Part shown: positions 34,477-43,055 of the stretch, one piece after another
Numbering within the stretch: the first letter of the stretch is position 1
Layout: each line of letters begins with the position of its first letter
Origin: Sphingobacterium pedocola
GTDB taxonomy: Bacteria; Bacteroidota; Bacteroidia; Sphingobacteriales; Sphingobacteriaceae
Direction of reading: 5' to 3'
Assembly: GCF_015209965.1 (NCBI RefSeq)
Contig: NZ_MU158689.1
Location: 1,228,678-1,292,677, forward strand
DNA length: 64,000 nt
Notes under the pieces: model-generated
What the model was told of the DNA's origin: nothing
The model's database searches: none
The model's input: the letters and a program-made list of their open reading frames with translations, nothing else
Made by a program: the position numbers and the translations under genes

Positions 34477-35311
34477 GATGAGCTGTATTTAAAATTGAAG
34501 TTATGTTGCTTTTCTGTGTTAAAACGGCATTAAATAATAGTTCCATATCCAGTTTGGAGTCCTCTAATTTGTTATTAGCGGCAATGACCTGATAACCACC
34601 TAAAGATTCTTCAGCATATAACACCGTATTATCAAGTTCCTTCACCTTCTTAAATGTAAATGCAGCTGTAATCTCATCAATAGCAGCACTCAATGCTACT
34701 TTCTGTTCGTCTAAAAGAATAACCGCATCGATTAGATTATCCAGATCACGTACCTGATGGGTAGAAATAATAATGCAACGATCGTCCGTCATTGCTGAGG
34801 CCATAATTTTGCGAAACTGTGCTTTAGACGGAATATCTAATCCGTTTGTTGGCTCATCCATGATGATTAATTTCGCGTTAGTTGCTAACCCAAAGGCGAT
34901 AATGTACTTCTTCTTTTGCCCATAGCTCATCTCCGAGAGCTTCTGCTGAACAGGAATATCAAACTCCGAAAGCAACCGATTTAGGTAAGCATGATCAAAA
35001 CTAGGATAGAACGGTGCATTGACTTTCACGTAGGTCGATGATTTAACAGACGGCAAGTGAAATTCTTCAGGAATAAAACTAATCTGTTGTAAAAGCGAGG
35101 GTTCGCGCTTCGTGGGATTATGTCCGAGTACTTGCAATGAACCGGCGGACGGATAAACCAAACCCGCAATGTTTTTCAACAAGGTGGATTTACCTGCGCC
35201 GTTTTTCCCAAGTAAACCATAAATATGCCCCGCAGTGAGCTGCATATGCATGTTTGCAAATAAAGGCCTCGCTTTATTATAATTGAAATGTAGGTTTTGA
35301 ATAGTTATCAT
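34469..35311 (-). CDS. ABC transporter ATP-binding protein
   Basis: 280 residues. Walker A GLLGKNGAGKSTLLKN near residue 33, Q-loop region near ISFIPEEFHLPS, signature-like LSEMSYGQKKKYIIAFGLATN near 127 and Walker B LIIMDEPTNGLD near 150, with HQVRDLD as the switch. All nucleotide-hydrolysis motifs are present. It is the first gene of the ABC-GntR operon. Promoter TTTG-N19-TAGTTTAG at 35337-35367 and an operator-like palindrome lie immediately upstream. Confidence 0.92.
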   Translation of the reverse strand: MITIQNLHFNYNKARPLFANMHMQLTAGHIYGLLGKNGAGKSTLLKNIAGLVYPSAGSLQVLGHNPTKREPSLLQQISFIPEEFHLPSVKSSTYVKVNAPFYPSFDHAYLNRLLSEFDIPVQQKLSEMSYGQKKKYIIAFGLATNAKLIIMDEPTNGLDIPSKAQFRKIMASAMTDDRCIIISTHQVRDLDNLIDAVILLDEQKVALSAAIDEITAAFTFKKVKELDNTVLYAEESLGGYQVIAANNKLEDSKLDMELLFNAVLTQKSNITSILNTAHHE

Positions 35312-35314
35312 ATC

Positions 35315-35338
35315 AGTGTACTACTTAAATAATACACT
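35315..35338. promoter_or_regulatory. 24-bp near-palindromic operator candidate of the ABC-GntR operon
   Basis: AGTGTACTACTTAAATAATACACT pairs 10 of 12 positions about its centre, with AGTGTA/TACACT perfect at the ends. It starts 4 bases upstream of the ATPase start codon and touches the -7 element of the minus-strand promoter (TAGTTTAG, complement of 35337-35344). A second AGTGT-N7-ACACT site sits at 35447-35463. The regulator is presumed to be the GntR protein. Confidence 0.7.
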
Positions 35339-35367
35339 AAACTACAGCTATTCTTTTAATTTCCAAA
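35337..35367 (-). promoter_or_regulatory. Promoter of the ABC-GntR operon
   Basis: On the minus strand, TTTG (complement of 35364-35367), then 19 bases, then TAGTTTAG (complement of 35337-35344; one mismatch to TAnnTTTG). The palindrome at 35315-35338 covers the start region, consistent with repression. Confidence 0.65.
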
Positions 35368-35446
35368 TTTTTTATAAAAAACATTTATGCGAACCTAAAA
35401 GGCATGAGTGTCATTCAAATGTCTATTTTGGAAAAACATTTCTCTT

Positions 35447-35470
35447 AGTGTATAAAAAACACTATATTTG
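35447..35470 (+). promoter_or_regulatory. Forward promoter with AGTGT/ACACT operator-like site
   Basis: AGTGTATAAAAAACACT (35447-35463) immediately precedes TATATTTG (35463-35470), an exact TAnnTTTG on the plus strand. The same half-site sequence appears in the ABC operator. No convincing -33 box at standard spacing was found. Confidence 0.5.
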
Positions 35471-35474
35471 TGTC

Positions 35475-35545
35475 ATCATAATTTAGGTTTATAATTGGTT
35501 AGTAAAGGTTTTCATTCTCCCCGTTTGAAAACCTTTCTTTTTATC
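35475..35545 (+). ncRNA. Candidate short non-coding RNA opposite the ABC-GntR operon
   Basis: Between the plus-strand -7 box at 35463-35470 and a perfect intrinsic terminator at 35504-35542 there is no ORF. The boundaries are approximate: about 70 nt. The predicted transcript would end in the AAAGGTTTTCA/TGAAAACCTTT hairpin with a T-run. I infer a small RNA because a promoter, an operator and a terminator frame an empty segment; this has not been shown. Confidence 0.45.
35504..35542 (+). terminator. Intrinsic terminator with no gene upstream
   Basis: AAAGGTTTTCA (35504-35514), loop of 11 bases, TGAAAACCTTT (35526-35536), then CTTTTT. The 11-bp stem is perfect and oriented for the plus strand, where no gene precedes it. 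Confidence 0.8.
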
Positions 35546-35620
35546 CTTATTATCTAATTGGCACATCGTTTCTTTTACTTCTATAACGTACTTTTTCTGC
35601 GAGCTTTTTAATTTTCTTTT

Positions 35621-35824
35621 TTAGCGCAGCTTAGTAAATCTTACCGTTTCTAGCATATGGTTTTCTCTACCACCTGCTGTTTGAAAATCTCCAACTTTCA
35701 TCGTTAATAGCGTCCCCCTTTCAGTATGAATCAGGATGTAGTGGTCGTTGATTTCCTATTCTATATCCCAATGCATTATACTCACTACACATGTTTTATC
35801 GTGCAGTTCTAGAATACGTGCCAA
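35621..35824 (-). pseudogene. Degraded C-terminal gene fragment
   Basis: In one minus-strand frame from about 35824 down to TAA at 35621-35623 there is a coherent protein-like tail: LELHDKTCVVSIMHWDIE, an in-frame TAG at 35756-35758, then INDHYILIHTERGTLL, VGDFQTAGGRE and LETVRFTKLR. The regular hydrophobic pattern and single stop look like the decayed 3' end of a gene. It directly follows, and slightly overlaps in another frame, the sialate O-acetylesterase gene. I do not recognise the parent family; a glycan-acting enzyme is possible. Confidence 0.5.
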
Positions 35825-37215
35825 TTATCTGTCCGAAATGGCGCAACCGGCAAGCCAGTGTCTGTAAATAAATTTGGCGTGGATGTATTAGTAAATCCAA
35901 AACGCACCGCTACAGGTTTCTTTACCTCTTTTGAATAGACCAACAGTTCGTTACCCTTCAGCTTAAAACTTGCCGGGTGAAAAATTTGGTCTTCGCCTGC
36001 AATAAACAGGTCAATAATTTCCTTTCCTTTCACGACCAAATCACCTTGCAAATGATGGAAGGATATTCTTATTTTATCGCTTTCGGTTTGATAGCCTTTA
36101 AAAATAGGAGACTGGAAATCGACTGCTCCTTTTCCATAAGGATATACCAAAGCGAGATCTGCCAAGCGATCTGCAACAGCTTTTTTCTTTTGCGGATGTA
36201 TATCCTTGATATTGTCGACAAGATCAGTTGTAACGACCATTCCTGTATGAGACAATGTCAAAGCAGTTCTAGCTTGTTGCTCTCTTAGAAGAGCTGCATT
36301 AGGAACGTCATATTTATACGTATAAGGTGCTATCTGTACAAAATAAAAAGGGAATTCGCTATTCCACGCCTTGCGCCAGGAAGAAACCATTGTCTGCATT
36401 AGCTTATCGTATCCGCTGTAAGATATGGTATTATCTTCTCCCTGGTACCATAATACCCCTGCGATCCCGTAATTTACCAAAGGATACACCATACTGTTCC
36501 AAAGTACGCCGGGTTGATGAGGTTTCCTAGGAGCCTTTTTTTGCAGTAATGCATTTTTTATAAGTTCAGGATCTTCGTCTATCATTTCTTTAGGTGTCCA
36601 AAACTCTGCAGAAGTCCCGCCCCAACTTGAGTTTATAATACCGATAGGTACGCCAAGTTCGGTCTGTAACCGTTCCGCGAAGAAATACCCTATGGCTGAA
36701 AAACTTTCCGCTGTCGTCGGGTTGCATTCCGTCCATTGATCAAAAATATTATCCTGCGGGGCCTGTGCAGCTAGGTTACTCACCTGCAAAAATCTTATGT
36801 TTTTATTATTGATTGTCGGCAATATCTGCTTGATTTCCTTAAGGTTATTGCGTGCGGACCACTGCATATTAGATTGTCCCGCGCACAGCCAGACCTCGCC
36901 GACCAGTACATTATTCAATACAAGATATTGATCGTGAGACTGTAATTTGATGGTGTGTGGTCCGCCTCCATCGGGTGTACTAACTTTGGCTTTCCATCTT
37001 GCGTCGCCAGACACTGTACAGGAAACGGTATCGGTCGTCCAAGAGGGTAAAATATGCACCTGCTGCCCTGCTCTTCCCCACCCCCAGATATACACATCGG
37101 TATTTCGTTGCAAAACCATATTATCCGAAAAAAAAGACGGCAAACGCAACTGTTGGGCCTTAGAGATTCCCGACAATAGGATAGCAAATAGGATGAAAAG
37201 CGAGAATTTTTTCAT
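35809..37215 (-). CDS. Sialate O-acetylesterase
   Basis: 468 residues, signal peptide 1-20 (ISKA-QQ). SGNH-hydrolase blocks: the N-terminal FFSDNMVLQRN and WGWGRAGQQV beta domain, the nucleophile motif LCAGQSNMQWSA near 115, IGIINSSWGGTSAEFWTP near 195 and GVLWYQGEDNTISY near 260. This is the bacterial SIAE type that removes O-acetyl groups from sialic acids before sialidase or lyase action. It is the last intact gene of the nanH-nanA-nanM-transporter unit, 12 bases after the transporter gene. Confidence 0.88.
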   Translation of the reverse strand: MKKFSLFILFAILLSGISKAQQLRLPSFFSDNMVLQRNTDVYIWGWGRAGQQVHILPSWTTDTVSCTVSGDARWKAKVSTPDGGGPHTIKLQSHDQYLVLNNVLVGEVWLCAGQSNMQWSARNNLKEIKQILPTINNKNIRFLQVSNLAAQAPQDNIFDQWTECNPTTAESFSAIGYFFAERLQTELGVPIGIINSSWGGTSAEFWTPKEMIDEDPELIKNALLQKKAPRKPHQPGVLWNSMVYPLVNYGIAGVLWYQGEDNTISYSGYDKLMQTMVSSWRKAWNSEFPFYFVQIAPYTYKYDVPNAALLREQQARTALTLSHTGMVVTTDLVDNIKDIHPQKKKAVADRLADLALVYPYGKGAVDFQSPIFKGYQTESDKIRISFHHLQGDLVVKGKEIIDLFIAGEDQIFHPASFKLKGNELLVYSKEVKKPVAVRFGFTNTSTPNLFTDTGLPVAPFRTDNWHVF

Positions 37216-37227
37216 AATTTTTAGTTT

Positions 37228-38466
37228 TTAGCTCCTTTGTTTAATTTTCACAAGAGACAAGGTTAAAGATACTAGCAATAATACGACAGCTATAATCTGA
37301 TAGGTAATGGAAAGATTTACGTTCGCATCTTTCAACGCCCCTCCCATATAGACCATCAAGCCCCCAACAATGGTACTCAAGAAGTTCAAGAAACCATAGG
37401 CGGTAGCAATGTACTTCTGATCAACCACCTGCCTAAGCATCGGCATCAGATTAGCATCATTGAAACCTCTAGCCAATCCAAATACGACCATAGCTATGAT
37501 CGCCATTAAAAAAACGTTTGTAGAAGCCATGATGAACAAAAACGGTGCTCCGATACAGAAGCCGATAATCATTACATTCAATCTGCCTTTCGGATTCTTT
37601 TGTACCCAGCGATCAGCAATAATACCCCCTACTATCACACCCACAAAAGAGCCTATCTGTATATAACCCGTAGCAGAAATACCAGCAGTCCCCAAATCCA
37701 AGTTAAATTGATCTTTCAAAAAAGTTGGCAACCATCCATTAACCAACCAATTGGCCATACCCAAAATCGAAAAGTAAAACAATATAATGTAGAAAGAAGT
37801 TAATCTAAACAAAGAAGAGAGCACTTCCTTAATCGAATAGGTAGAAGGCACTTGCGCTATAGGCAACGAATCTGCTGTTTCTGGCTCCAACCCTTCTTTC
37901 TTTACATCTTTTAAAAAATAGATCAGTACAAAAGAATAAGCTATCCCAAATAAGCCAAAAACATGGAATCCAGATCGCCATCCCCAATACTCCGCAATAA
38001 ATCCCCCTAGACCACCAAGTGCTAATCCCGTATACAGGCCACACATATGCAAGCCCGTTGCCAACGACCGCGTTTTACCGGTGTGGTAATCGGTGATCAA
38101 GGCGAGCGCGGCGGGTATATAGCAGGCTTCACTTATCCCCATCAACAGCCGGGTGGCTAGCATTTCTGGAAATGACGACGCGTAACCAGTCCACAAGGTA
38201 ACCAGAGACCAAATGGCTACAGATAAAACAATTACTTTTTTTCGTGAATATTTATCCGCCAAAAAGCCTCCAAAAGGACTTACAAAACCATAAGACCATA
38301 AAAAGACCGACGTCAATAGACCAAATTGCGCATCTGTGAGATCAAAATCTGCTACAATGGGATCGCGCATCGACGTAATTAGTATTCTGTCGAAATAATT
38401 TAAGAAAGCGACTACCCACAATAATGCGACGAGTAACCATGCATAACCTTTAGTTTTCGTGTTCAT
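37228..38466 (-). CDS. nanT: MFS transporter, probable sialic acid importer
   Basis: 412 residues from the ATG at 38466 (MNTKTKGYAW); an earlier start at 38496 would overlap the epimerase gene. Twelve membrane helices; the MFS loop 2-3 motif GGFLADKYSRKKVIV near 70 is clear, with QFGLLTSVFLWSYGFVSPFG before it. The N-terminal FLNYFDR motif is typical of organic-anion/ACS-type MFS members. Substrate inferred from its place between NanM and the O-acetylesterase: N-acetylneuraminate across the inner membrane. The nanT symbol is used in a functional sense. Confidence 0.78.
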   Translation of the reverse strand: MNTKTKGYAWLLVALLWVVAFLNYFDRILITSMRDPIVADFDLTDAQFGLLTSVFLWSYGFVSPFGGFLADKYSRKKVIVLSVAIWSLVTLWTGYASSFPEMLATRLLMGISEACYIPAALALITDYHTGKTRSLATGLHMCGLYTGLALGGLGGFIAEYWGWRSGFHVFGLFGIAYSFVLIYFLKDVKKEGLEPETADSLPIAQVPSTYSIKEVLSSLFRLTSFYIILFYFSILGMANWLVNGWLPTFLKDQFNLDLGTAGISATGYIQIGSFVGVIVGGIIADRWVQKNPKGRLNVMIIGFCIGAPFLFIMASTNVFLMAIIAMVVFGLARGFNDANLMPMLRQVVDQKYIATAYGFLNFLSTIVGGLMVYMGGALKDANVNLSITYQIIAVVLLLVSLTLSLVKIKQRS

Positions 38467-38471
38467 AAGAT

Positions 38472-39554
38472 TTAGTCTTGCTTTATAACGCCCCATATCA
38501 CCTGAGGAGTACGGATTCCGGGTCTTATCTCTCCAGACGGTAAAACAATTCCACCCGCCCAGTATGTTGCACCCGTTGTAACTGGAACCCAGGTTTTTCC
38601 GGTCTGTGGCTTTCCTGAGGTATCGATTTTATCGGGTTTATAATTCCACAGTCCAGTAGCAAAATTATAAGCCACTATACGATTAGAAAATCCAGGATGA
38701 TCATGCTTTAAGTCTTGGTTGGCCAAAGATCCATTATCACCTCCGAAAACAAAAAGACTGCTGGATTGATGATCAAACCACGCTGGACTTGGAGCGGCAG
38801 CTACCGATTCGGGTAGGTCCGCAATTCTCGACCATCGTGTGTTATCTTCGAGCACATAGGCATCCTGCAGATAGCTTCTTTTACCATCTGTCAGGCTTAC
38901 ACCAGATAGGACTACTAAGCTTCCGCCTTTATTAGCAACTACGGATAGCATACGGCCTTCACCTGGAATAGGTGGGCAAACCTCCCATCCCTTAGCTAGT
39001 TCCGTTAGATCCATACGCCAACATAAGGATTCAGCTGTCGATGAATCTGGCGACTTAATTCCGCCGACTACGTACCAGAAGTTATCAATCCTTACGCTCG
39101 AACAATTTGCTAATTGAAAAGGCAAGCTCGCCAAATTTTCGACGCACCACTCGCTATTTTTCCAGGTCAATTTATACACGGCAGAAAGGTGGCCTTTCTG
39201 ATTACTGCCACCAGCAATATAGACACTGTTTTCAAAGGAGGTTACTGCCCCATACCCCATTGGAATAGGTAGGTGTCCAAGAGACGCCCAGTGTCCTTGT
39301 TTATCCTTGAGTGCAAATATCTTGTTTGTCCAAACTTTTTTACCGCCGTCCCAGGGTGCTATGCCGTCCGGGAAATTAGCGCCACCCATGACCAGTAAAA
39401 AATCATCGGTTGTCGCAACATATGCTCCTGCAAACCCCATGTTATCTGGAATTGAAGGTAGCGTTTTCCATTTAAAGTTTACATCTGTTGTCTGAGCAGG
39501 TAAAAGAGTTGTACTTAGCATAAATAGTATAAAGGTAAATTGGTGAATGTTCAT
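38472..39554 (-). CDS. nanM: N-acetylneuraminate epimerase (mutarotase), Kelch propeller
   Basis: 360 residues, signal peptide to residue 20. Kelch-type repeats are visible: FLLVMGGANFPDG, VYIAGGSNQKG, WYVVGGIKSPD, LVVLSGVSLTDG and LFVFGGDNGS, in the cyclically permuted order typical of NanM. It speeds conversion of alpha- to beta-anomers of released sialic acid. The periplasmic location is supported by the signal peptide. It lies in order after nanA, 10 bases apart, and before the MFS gene, 5 bases apart. Confidence 0.88.
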   Translation of the reverse strand: MNIHQFTFILFMLSTTLLPAQTTDVNFKWKTLPSIPDNMGFAGAYVATTDDFLLVMGGANFPDGIAPWDGGKKVWTNKIFALKDKQGHWASLGHLPIPMGYGAVTSFENSVYIAGGSNQKGHLSAVYKLTWKNSEWCVENLASLPFQLANCSSVRIDNFWYVVGGIKSPDSSTAESLCWRMDLTELAKGWEVCPPIPGEGRMLSVVANKGGSLVVLSGVSLTDGKRSYLQDAYVLEDNTRWSRIADLPESVAAAPSPAWFDHQSSSLFVFGGDNGSLANQDLKHDHPGFSNRIVAYNFATGLWNYKPDKIDTSGKPQTGKTWVPVTTGATYWAGGIVLPSGEIRPGIRTPQVIWGVIKQD

Positions 39555-39564
39555 TATCCGTTTA

Positions 39565-40476
39565 TTAACAAGATGCTACGAGGGAAAGAAAGTCAGAATC
39601 AGATAGATCTAGGTACAGATTCTGTTCCTGTTCCCCATTGAGTGCTACCAACGGGAGTCTTGAGATACCTAAGTTCAATCCCACCTTTTTCATAATTGCA
39701 CGCTGTGTAGGGATCGGACCATACTTTACCAGTAACTGGATCATTTTTACGGCTTGAAAATGCAGTTTTTCTGCCTCCTCCAATTTGCCTTCACTAAAAT
39801 AATCCATCACTTTAGCATATAACTTAGCCCCGTAATTATATGTACTGCCAATAGCACCCTTCGCTCCGACCGCTAAAGCTGGCAGGAGAAGCTCGTCATA
39901 CCCAAATAAAATATCAAATTTACCTCCTTTATAATGTAGACAAGCTTGGTATTCGTGAATCGTTGCTGCTGTATACTTGATACCTGCCAAATTTGGTATT
40001 TTCTGTTCTGCCAATTGCAAAAACTGAATCATATCAATCTGTATACCCGTCAAAGCAGGAATGTGGTAATAGAAAAAAGGCAGTTTGGGTGCTGCGGCTG
40101 CAATTTGTGCCATACAATCAACCAGATTATTTACCGAAGTAGGTTTGAAATAAAAAGCCGAAACAGATGATATGTAATCTGCCCCCTGCTCCTGTGCGTG
40201 TGCAGCCAAACGTTGCGCTTCTATGATAGAACTATGTCCTACATGCACAAAAACCAGCAGTCTACCTGCCACGCTGGCAATATATTTCTCAGTAATTGCC
40301 ATGCGTTCTTCTACAGTTAAGTTTGGCCCTTCACCGTTCGTCCCACAGACAAACACACCACTAACATTCTGTTCAATCAGGTATTCCACGTACGAAGGAA
40401 TAGCATCCAGATCAATGCTTCCATCCTTTTTATAAGCGGCAAAAGTCGCTGCAATTAAACCCTTAACTTTATTCAT
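39565..40476 (-). CDS. nanA: N-acetylneuraminate lyase
   Basis: 303 residues of the DHDPS/NAL aldolase family. Substrate-binding CGTNGEGPNLT (45-54), the catalytic Tyr137 in FYYHIPALTG and Schiff-base Lys167 in LAGIKYTA align with NAL rather than with DapA. It splits N-acetylneuraminate into ManNAc and pyruvate in the cytoplasm. It follows the sialidase gene by 18 bases on the same strand. Confidence 0.93.
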   Translation of the reverse strand: MNKVKGLIAATFAAYKKDGSIDLDAIPSYVEYLIEQNVSGVFVCGTNGEGPNLTVEERMAITEKYIASVAGRLLVFVHVGHSSIIEAQRLAAHAQEQGADYISSVSAFYFKPTSVNNLVDCMAQIAAAAPKLPFFYYHIPALTGIQIDMIQFLQLAEQKIPNLAGIKYTAATIHEYQACLHYKGGKFDILFGYDELLLPALAVGAKGAIGSTYNYGAKLYAKVMDYFSEGKLEEAEKLHFQAVKMIQLLVKYGPIPTQRAIMKKVGLNLGISRLPLVALNGEQEQNLYLDLSDSDFLSLVASC

Positions 40477-40494
40477 TTTTATGTTTTAATAATT

Positions 40495-42132
40495 TTATAA
40501 CAAATCTTTTAATGCGATACGTTGAAATACCAAGTCGGCTTGACTGCTTTCATATAGAACACCAATCGTGTGTTCATCCACGGAGGTAATACAAGAATAT
40601 CCTCTGCCTTTTCCTTCGTCGAGCAGTACTTTTCTTTCCCATGTTTCGGCGTTGTCCGCGCTTACTTTTAGCGTAATATTAACCCGATTGTATTTAGAAT
40701 CAGGGTTGCAAAATATAATTATCGATCTAGGCGTCCCATTCTCGGTATAATTATGTTTGTAAATACTTGCCATGCATGTGGGCTCGATTAGGGCGTTATG
40801 CGAGGTGGGGTGCTCAACCCATGTTTGGCCCATGTCCACTGTCGTCGCAATGGCACGCCCATTATCCGGTCCTTTGTTGCTCGCATTGAGATTTGAGCGC
40901 ATATTTAGCATAATGCGTCCGTCTTCTAATTCAACCGCCATACATTCGGTTGTGGAGCGAGGCAGTGCCGGATTAGACGTTGTCCAGGTCTTACCGTGAT
41001 CTTTGCTATAGGTAATATTAGAAAAAGCCCTTCCAGTCTTATCCCTTCCTTGCGTAGGCATTATTAAGGTACTATCCTTCATCGTAAAACCACTACCTGG
41101 AGCAGGCGCCCATAACCACCATTCCTCCTTTTTACACATCGTTGTCAGATTAACAGGTTTCGACCAGCTCTTGCCGTTATCTTGACTTTTTACCATTAGG
41201 AATTGTGAAGTTTGTTGTATATCAAAGCCTGGCTGTGATCCCCGGGTCTTCCATTGGTGATTCCAGATTTCCTTTCCATCCTTAGTACCAGGGTACCACG
41301 TTCCCGTTTCATCAATCACGCCGTGCATCCACAGCCCTGCCACATAAATATCGCCATTCTTTTCATCCAACAGAATATTGGGGTCAGAGACGCCGTTGAA
41401 CTTCTGTGCCAATCCACCATACTCTCCCATATCAATCGCGACTTCTATAGGTAACCAGGTGTTCCCCCGGTCTACACTTCTCGAAACACCGATATCCATG
41501 TGACCTTGTAAATCCCTACCTGATTCGTAACGTGCATCATAGACAGAAATCAAGGAGCCATCCTTCGCGGTAATAATTCCAGGGATGCGGCTTGTATGTA
41601 CATCTTCCTGCTTGTGTCTTCTTACCGCTATCCCCAAGCGGTGCAGTGACTCCCCCTTGCTGTTATTCTTAATCTTTTGCTTCGCTATTTCAAACTTATC
41701 ATACCCGATAGCAAACGGAATTTCGATATCTTTAATAGGTCTTACCTTGATACTCAGCCACAAAAAATTTGAACCCTTTTCCAGTTTAGTTTGAAAGGAA
41801 ATCTTATTCTTACCTAACTGAGCCTTTATTTTTTTTACAGCTGTATATTTCGATATATTATTCTGTTTCATTAATGCGGAATCGCCCGATATATACCACA
41901 GGTTTATCTCCTCGATAACTTCGTGTGCCCGCTTATCCAATTCCAGAACAAGTTCACCTTTTGATAATGCTGAAGATGTCTTACTTTCGATTTGGAATCT
42001 TTTAACCGCATTGATTTCCTGATCGGCGAGTACCGGTAGATGATATTCTTTTGTCGTTACATCAATTTGTGCTTCAGCAGTTGATCCCCCCAAGCAGCAG
42101 ATAAAAATAAATAGTATTCTTAGCTCTCTCAT
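40495..42132 (-). CDS. nanH: Exo-alpha-sialidase (GH33) with N-terminal domain
   Basis: 545 residues. Signal peptide 1-21. The N-terminal ~150 residues are beta-rich and match the extra domain of Bacteroidota GH33 enzymes (VLELDKRAHEVIEEINLWYI). The catalytic propeller begins with the RIPG arginine motif near 180 (TSRIPGIIT). Five Asp-box-like repeats (SVDRGNTW, SQDNGKSW, SKDHGKTW, TVDMGQTW, SADNAETW) follow. It is the first gene of the nanH-nanA-nanM-nanT-esterase unit; a GntR operator copy lies at 42215-42229 upstream. Confidence 0.92.
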   Translation of the reverse strand: MRELRILFIFICCLGGSTAEAQIDVTTKEYHLPVLADQEINAVKRFQIESKTSSALSKGELVLELDKRAHEVIEEINLWYISGDSALMKQNNISKYTAVKKIKAQLGKNKISFQTKLEKGSNFLWLSIKVRPIKDIEIPFAIGYDKFEIAKQKIKNNSKGESLHRLGIAVRRHKQEDVHTSRIPGIITAKDGSLISVYDARYESGRDLQGHMDIGVSRSVDRGNTWLPIEVAIDMGEYGGLAQKFNGVSDPNILLDEKNGDIYVAGLWMHGVIDETGTWYPGTKDGKEIWNHQWKTRGSQPGFDIQQTSQFLMVKSQDNGKSWSKPVNLTTMCKKEEWWLWAPAPGSGFTMKDSTLIMPTQGRDKTGRAFSNITYSKDHGKTWTTSNPALPRSTTECMAVELEDGRIMLNMRSNLNASNKGPDNGRAIATTVDMGQTWVEHPTSHNALIEPTCMASIYKHNYTENGTPRSIIIFCNPDSKYNRVNITLKVSADNAETWERKVLLDEGKGRGYSCITSVDEHTIGVLYESSQADLVFQRIALKDLL

Positions 42133-42214
42133 AATCCTTTTATTTGACGCACTTGGCGCCTCTTGTAGTTATAAAAAATATAATTAAGGTTTCTCATTTA
42201 AAATCTATTAGTAC

Positions 42215-42229
42215 TTATGTACTACATAT
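42215..42229. promoter_or_regulatory. GntR operator copy 1 (in front of nanH)
   Basis: TTATGTACTACATAT, an inverted repeat of the form TTATGT-N3-ACATAW, about 85 bases before the nanH start codon. The centre TATGTACTACATA is a perfect odd palindrome. It matches the FadR-type GT-N3-AC rule for GntR proteins. Confidence 0.7.
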
Positions 42230-42272
42230 AAAAATAGTAAAAAAATATAATATTCCTAAGAATATTATATTT

Positions 42273-42977
42273 TTATCTTAAATTTTTAAGTAATTCAAAG
42301 TGAGGTCTGAGGTGCTCCCTCATTCCCACCACGAATTCCTCTTTTGTACCTTCTTTTAAAATACGTACCAAGTCTGTATGCGTTATATTAGATTTCACAC
42401 TCCTATTCTCATTCTTTACTACATAATCAAATACAGGTAGAAGCATAATTTGAAATCTTTTCAAGGTATCATTTCCAGTGATTTCATACAGCTTTCCGTG
42501 AAACGCGATTTCACGGCTCACCCGAAAGATATCGTCGTCCTCAGGCTTGTTATTCTTCACAATTGCTTCCAGATCCTTAATGTCCTTTGCAGTCTTTCTA
42601 ACAAAAAGTAAGTCTGCTAGTCCCAGCTCCAATACCAACCGAAGTTCAAAAAGATTTTTCAAGGTATCGTTATCCATTCGTTGTGGAATCAACACCCGTT
42701 CAAAACTACCCAGTATATCCGGATTCGTCAACACCATGCCTCTTTTCTTTTTGGATTCCACCAAACCTAGCATACGAAGTCTACTCAATGCTTCACGCAA
42801 TACATTTCTACTTACGCCAAGCGCTTCGGAGAGTTCCATTTCGGTAGGTAACACATCACCTGTTTTCAGTTCCTTTTTATTAAGATATTCTCGAAGCCTT
42901 ATCTCTACCATATCTGCTCTGGTATTGACGGAAATAGGCGCTAGGTCTTTATTCAATTTAGTTGTCGACATATACAA
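42273..42977 (-). CDS. FadR-type GntR regulator of the sialic acid locus
   Basis: 234 residues (or 232 from a second ATG). A winged HTH at about 25-85 (GDVLPTEMELSEALGVSRNVLREAL, then RLRMLGLVESKKKRGMVL) is followed by an all-helical FCD-type ligand domain (LFELRLVLELGLADLLF, ISREIAFHGKLYEITG). The FCD family binds small carboxylates or sugar acids, so sialic acid or ManNAc-6-P may be the effector. The gene sits inside the sialic acid locus, and operator copies are found in front of it and of three other units. Confidence 0.85.
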   Translation of the reverse strand: MYMSTTKLNKDLAPISVNTRADMVEIRLREYLNKKELKTGDVLPTEMELSEALGVSRNVLREALSRLRMLGLVESKKKRGMVLTNPDILGSFERVLIPQRMDNDTLKNLFELRLVLELGLADLLFVRKTAKDIKDLEAIVKNNKPEDDDIFRVSREIAFHGKLYEITGNDTLKRFQIMLLPVFDYVVKNENRSVKSNITHTDLVRILKEGTKEEFVVGMREHLRPHFELLKNLR

Positions 42978-42988
42978 ACAAATTCAAG

Positions 42989-43003
42989 TTATGTTCTACA
43001 AAT
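42989..43003. promoter_or_regulatory. GntR operator copy 2 (autoregulatory)
   Basis: TTATGTTCTACAAAT lies 12 bases before the GntR start codon. On the minus strand it reads TTTGTAGAACATAA, with a -7-like TTAATTTG overlapping it. This suggests autoregulation. Confidence 0.65.
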
Positions 43004-43055
43004 TAACATAAAATTTTTAGTTAAACTATGGATGTTAATAAATTATTAAGCCTAA

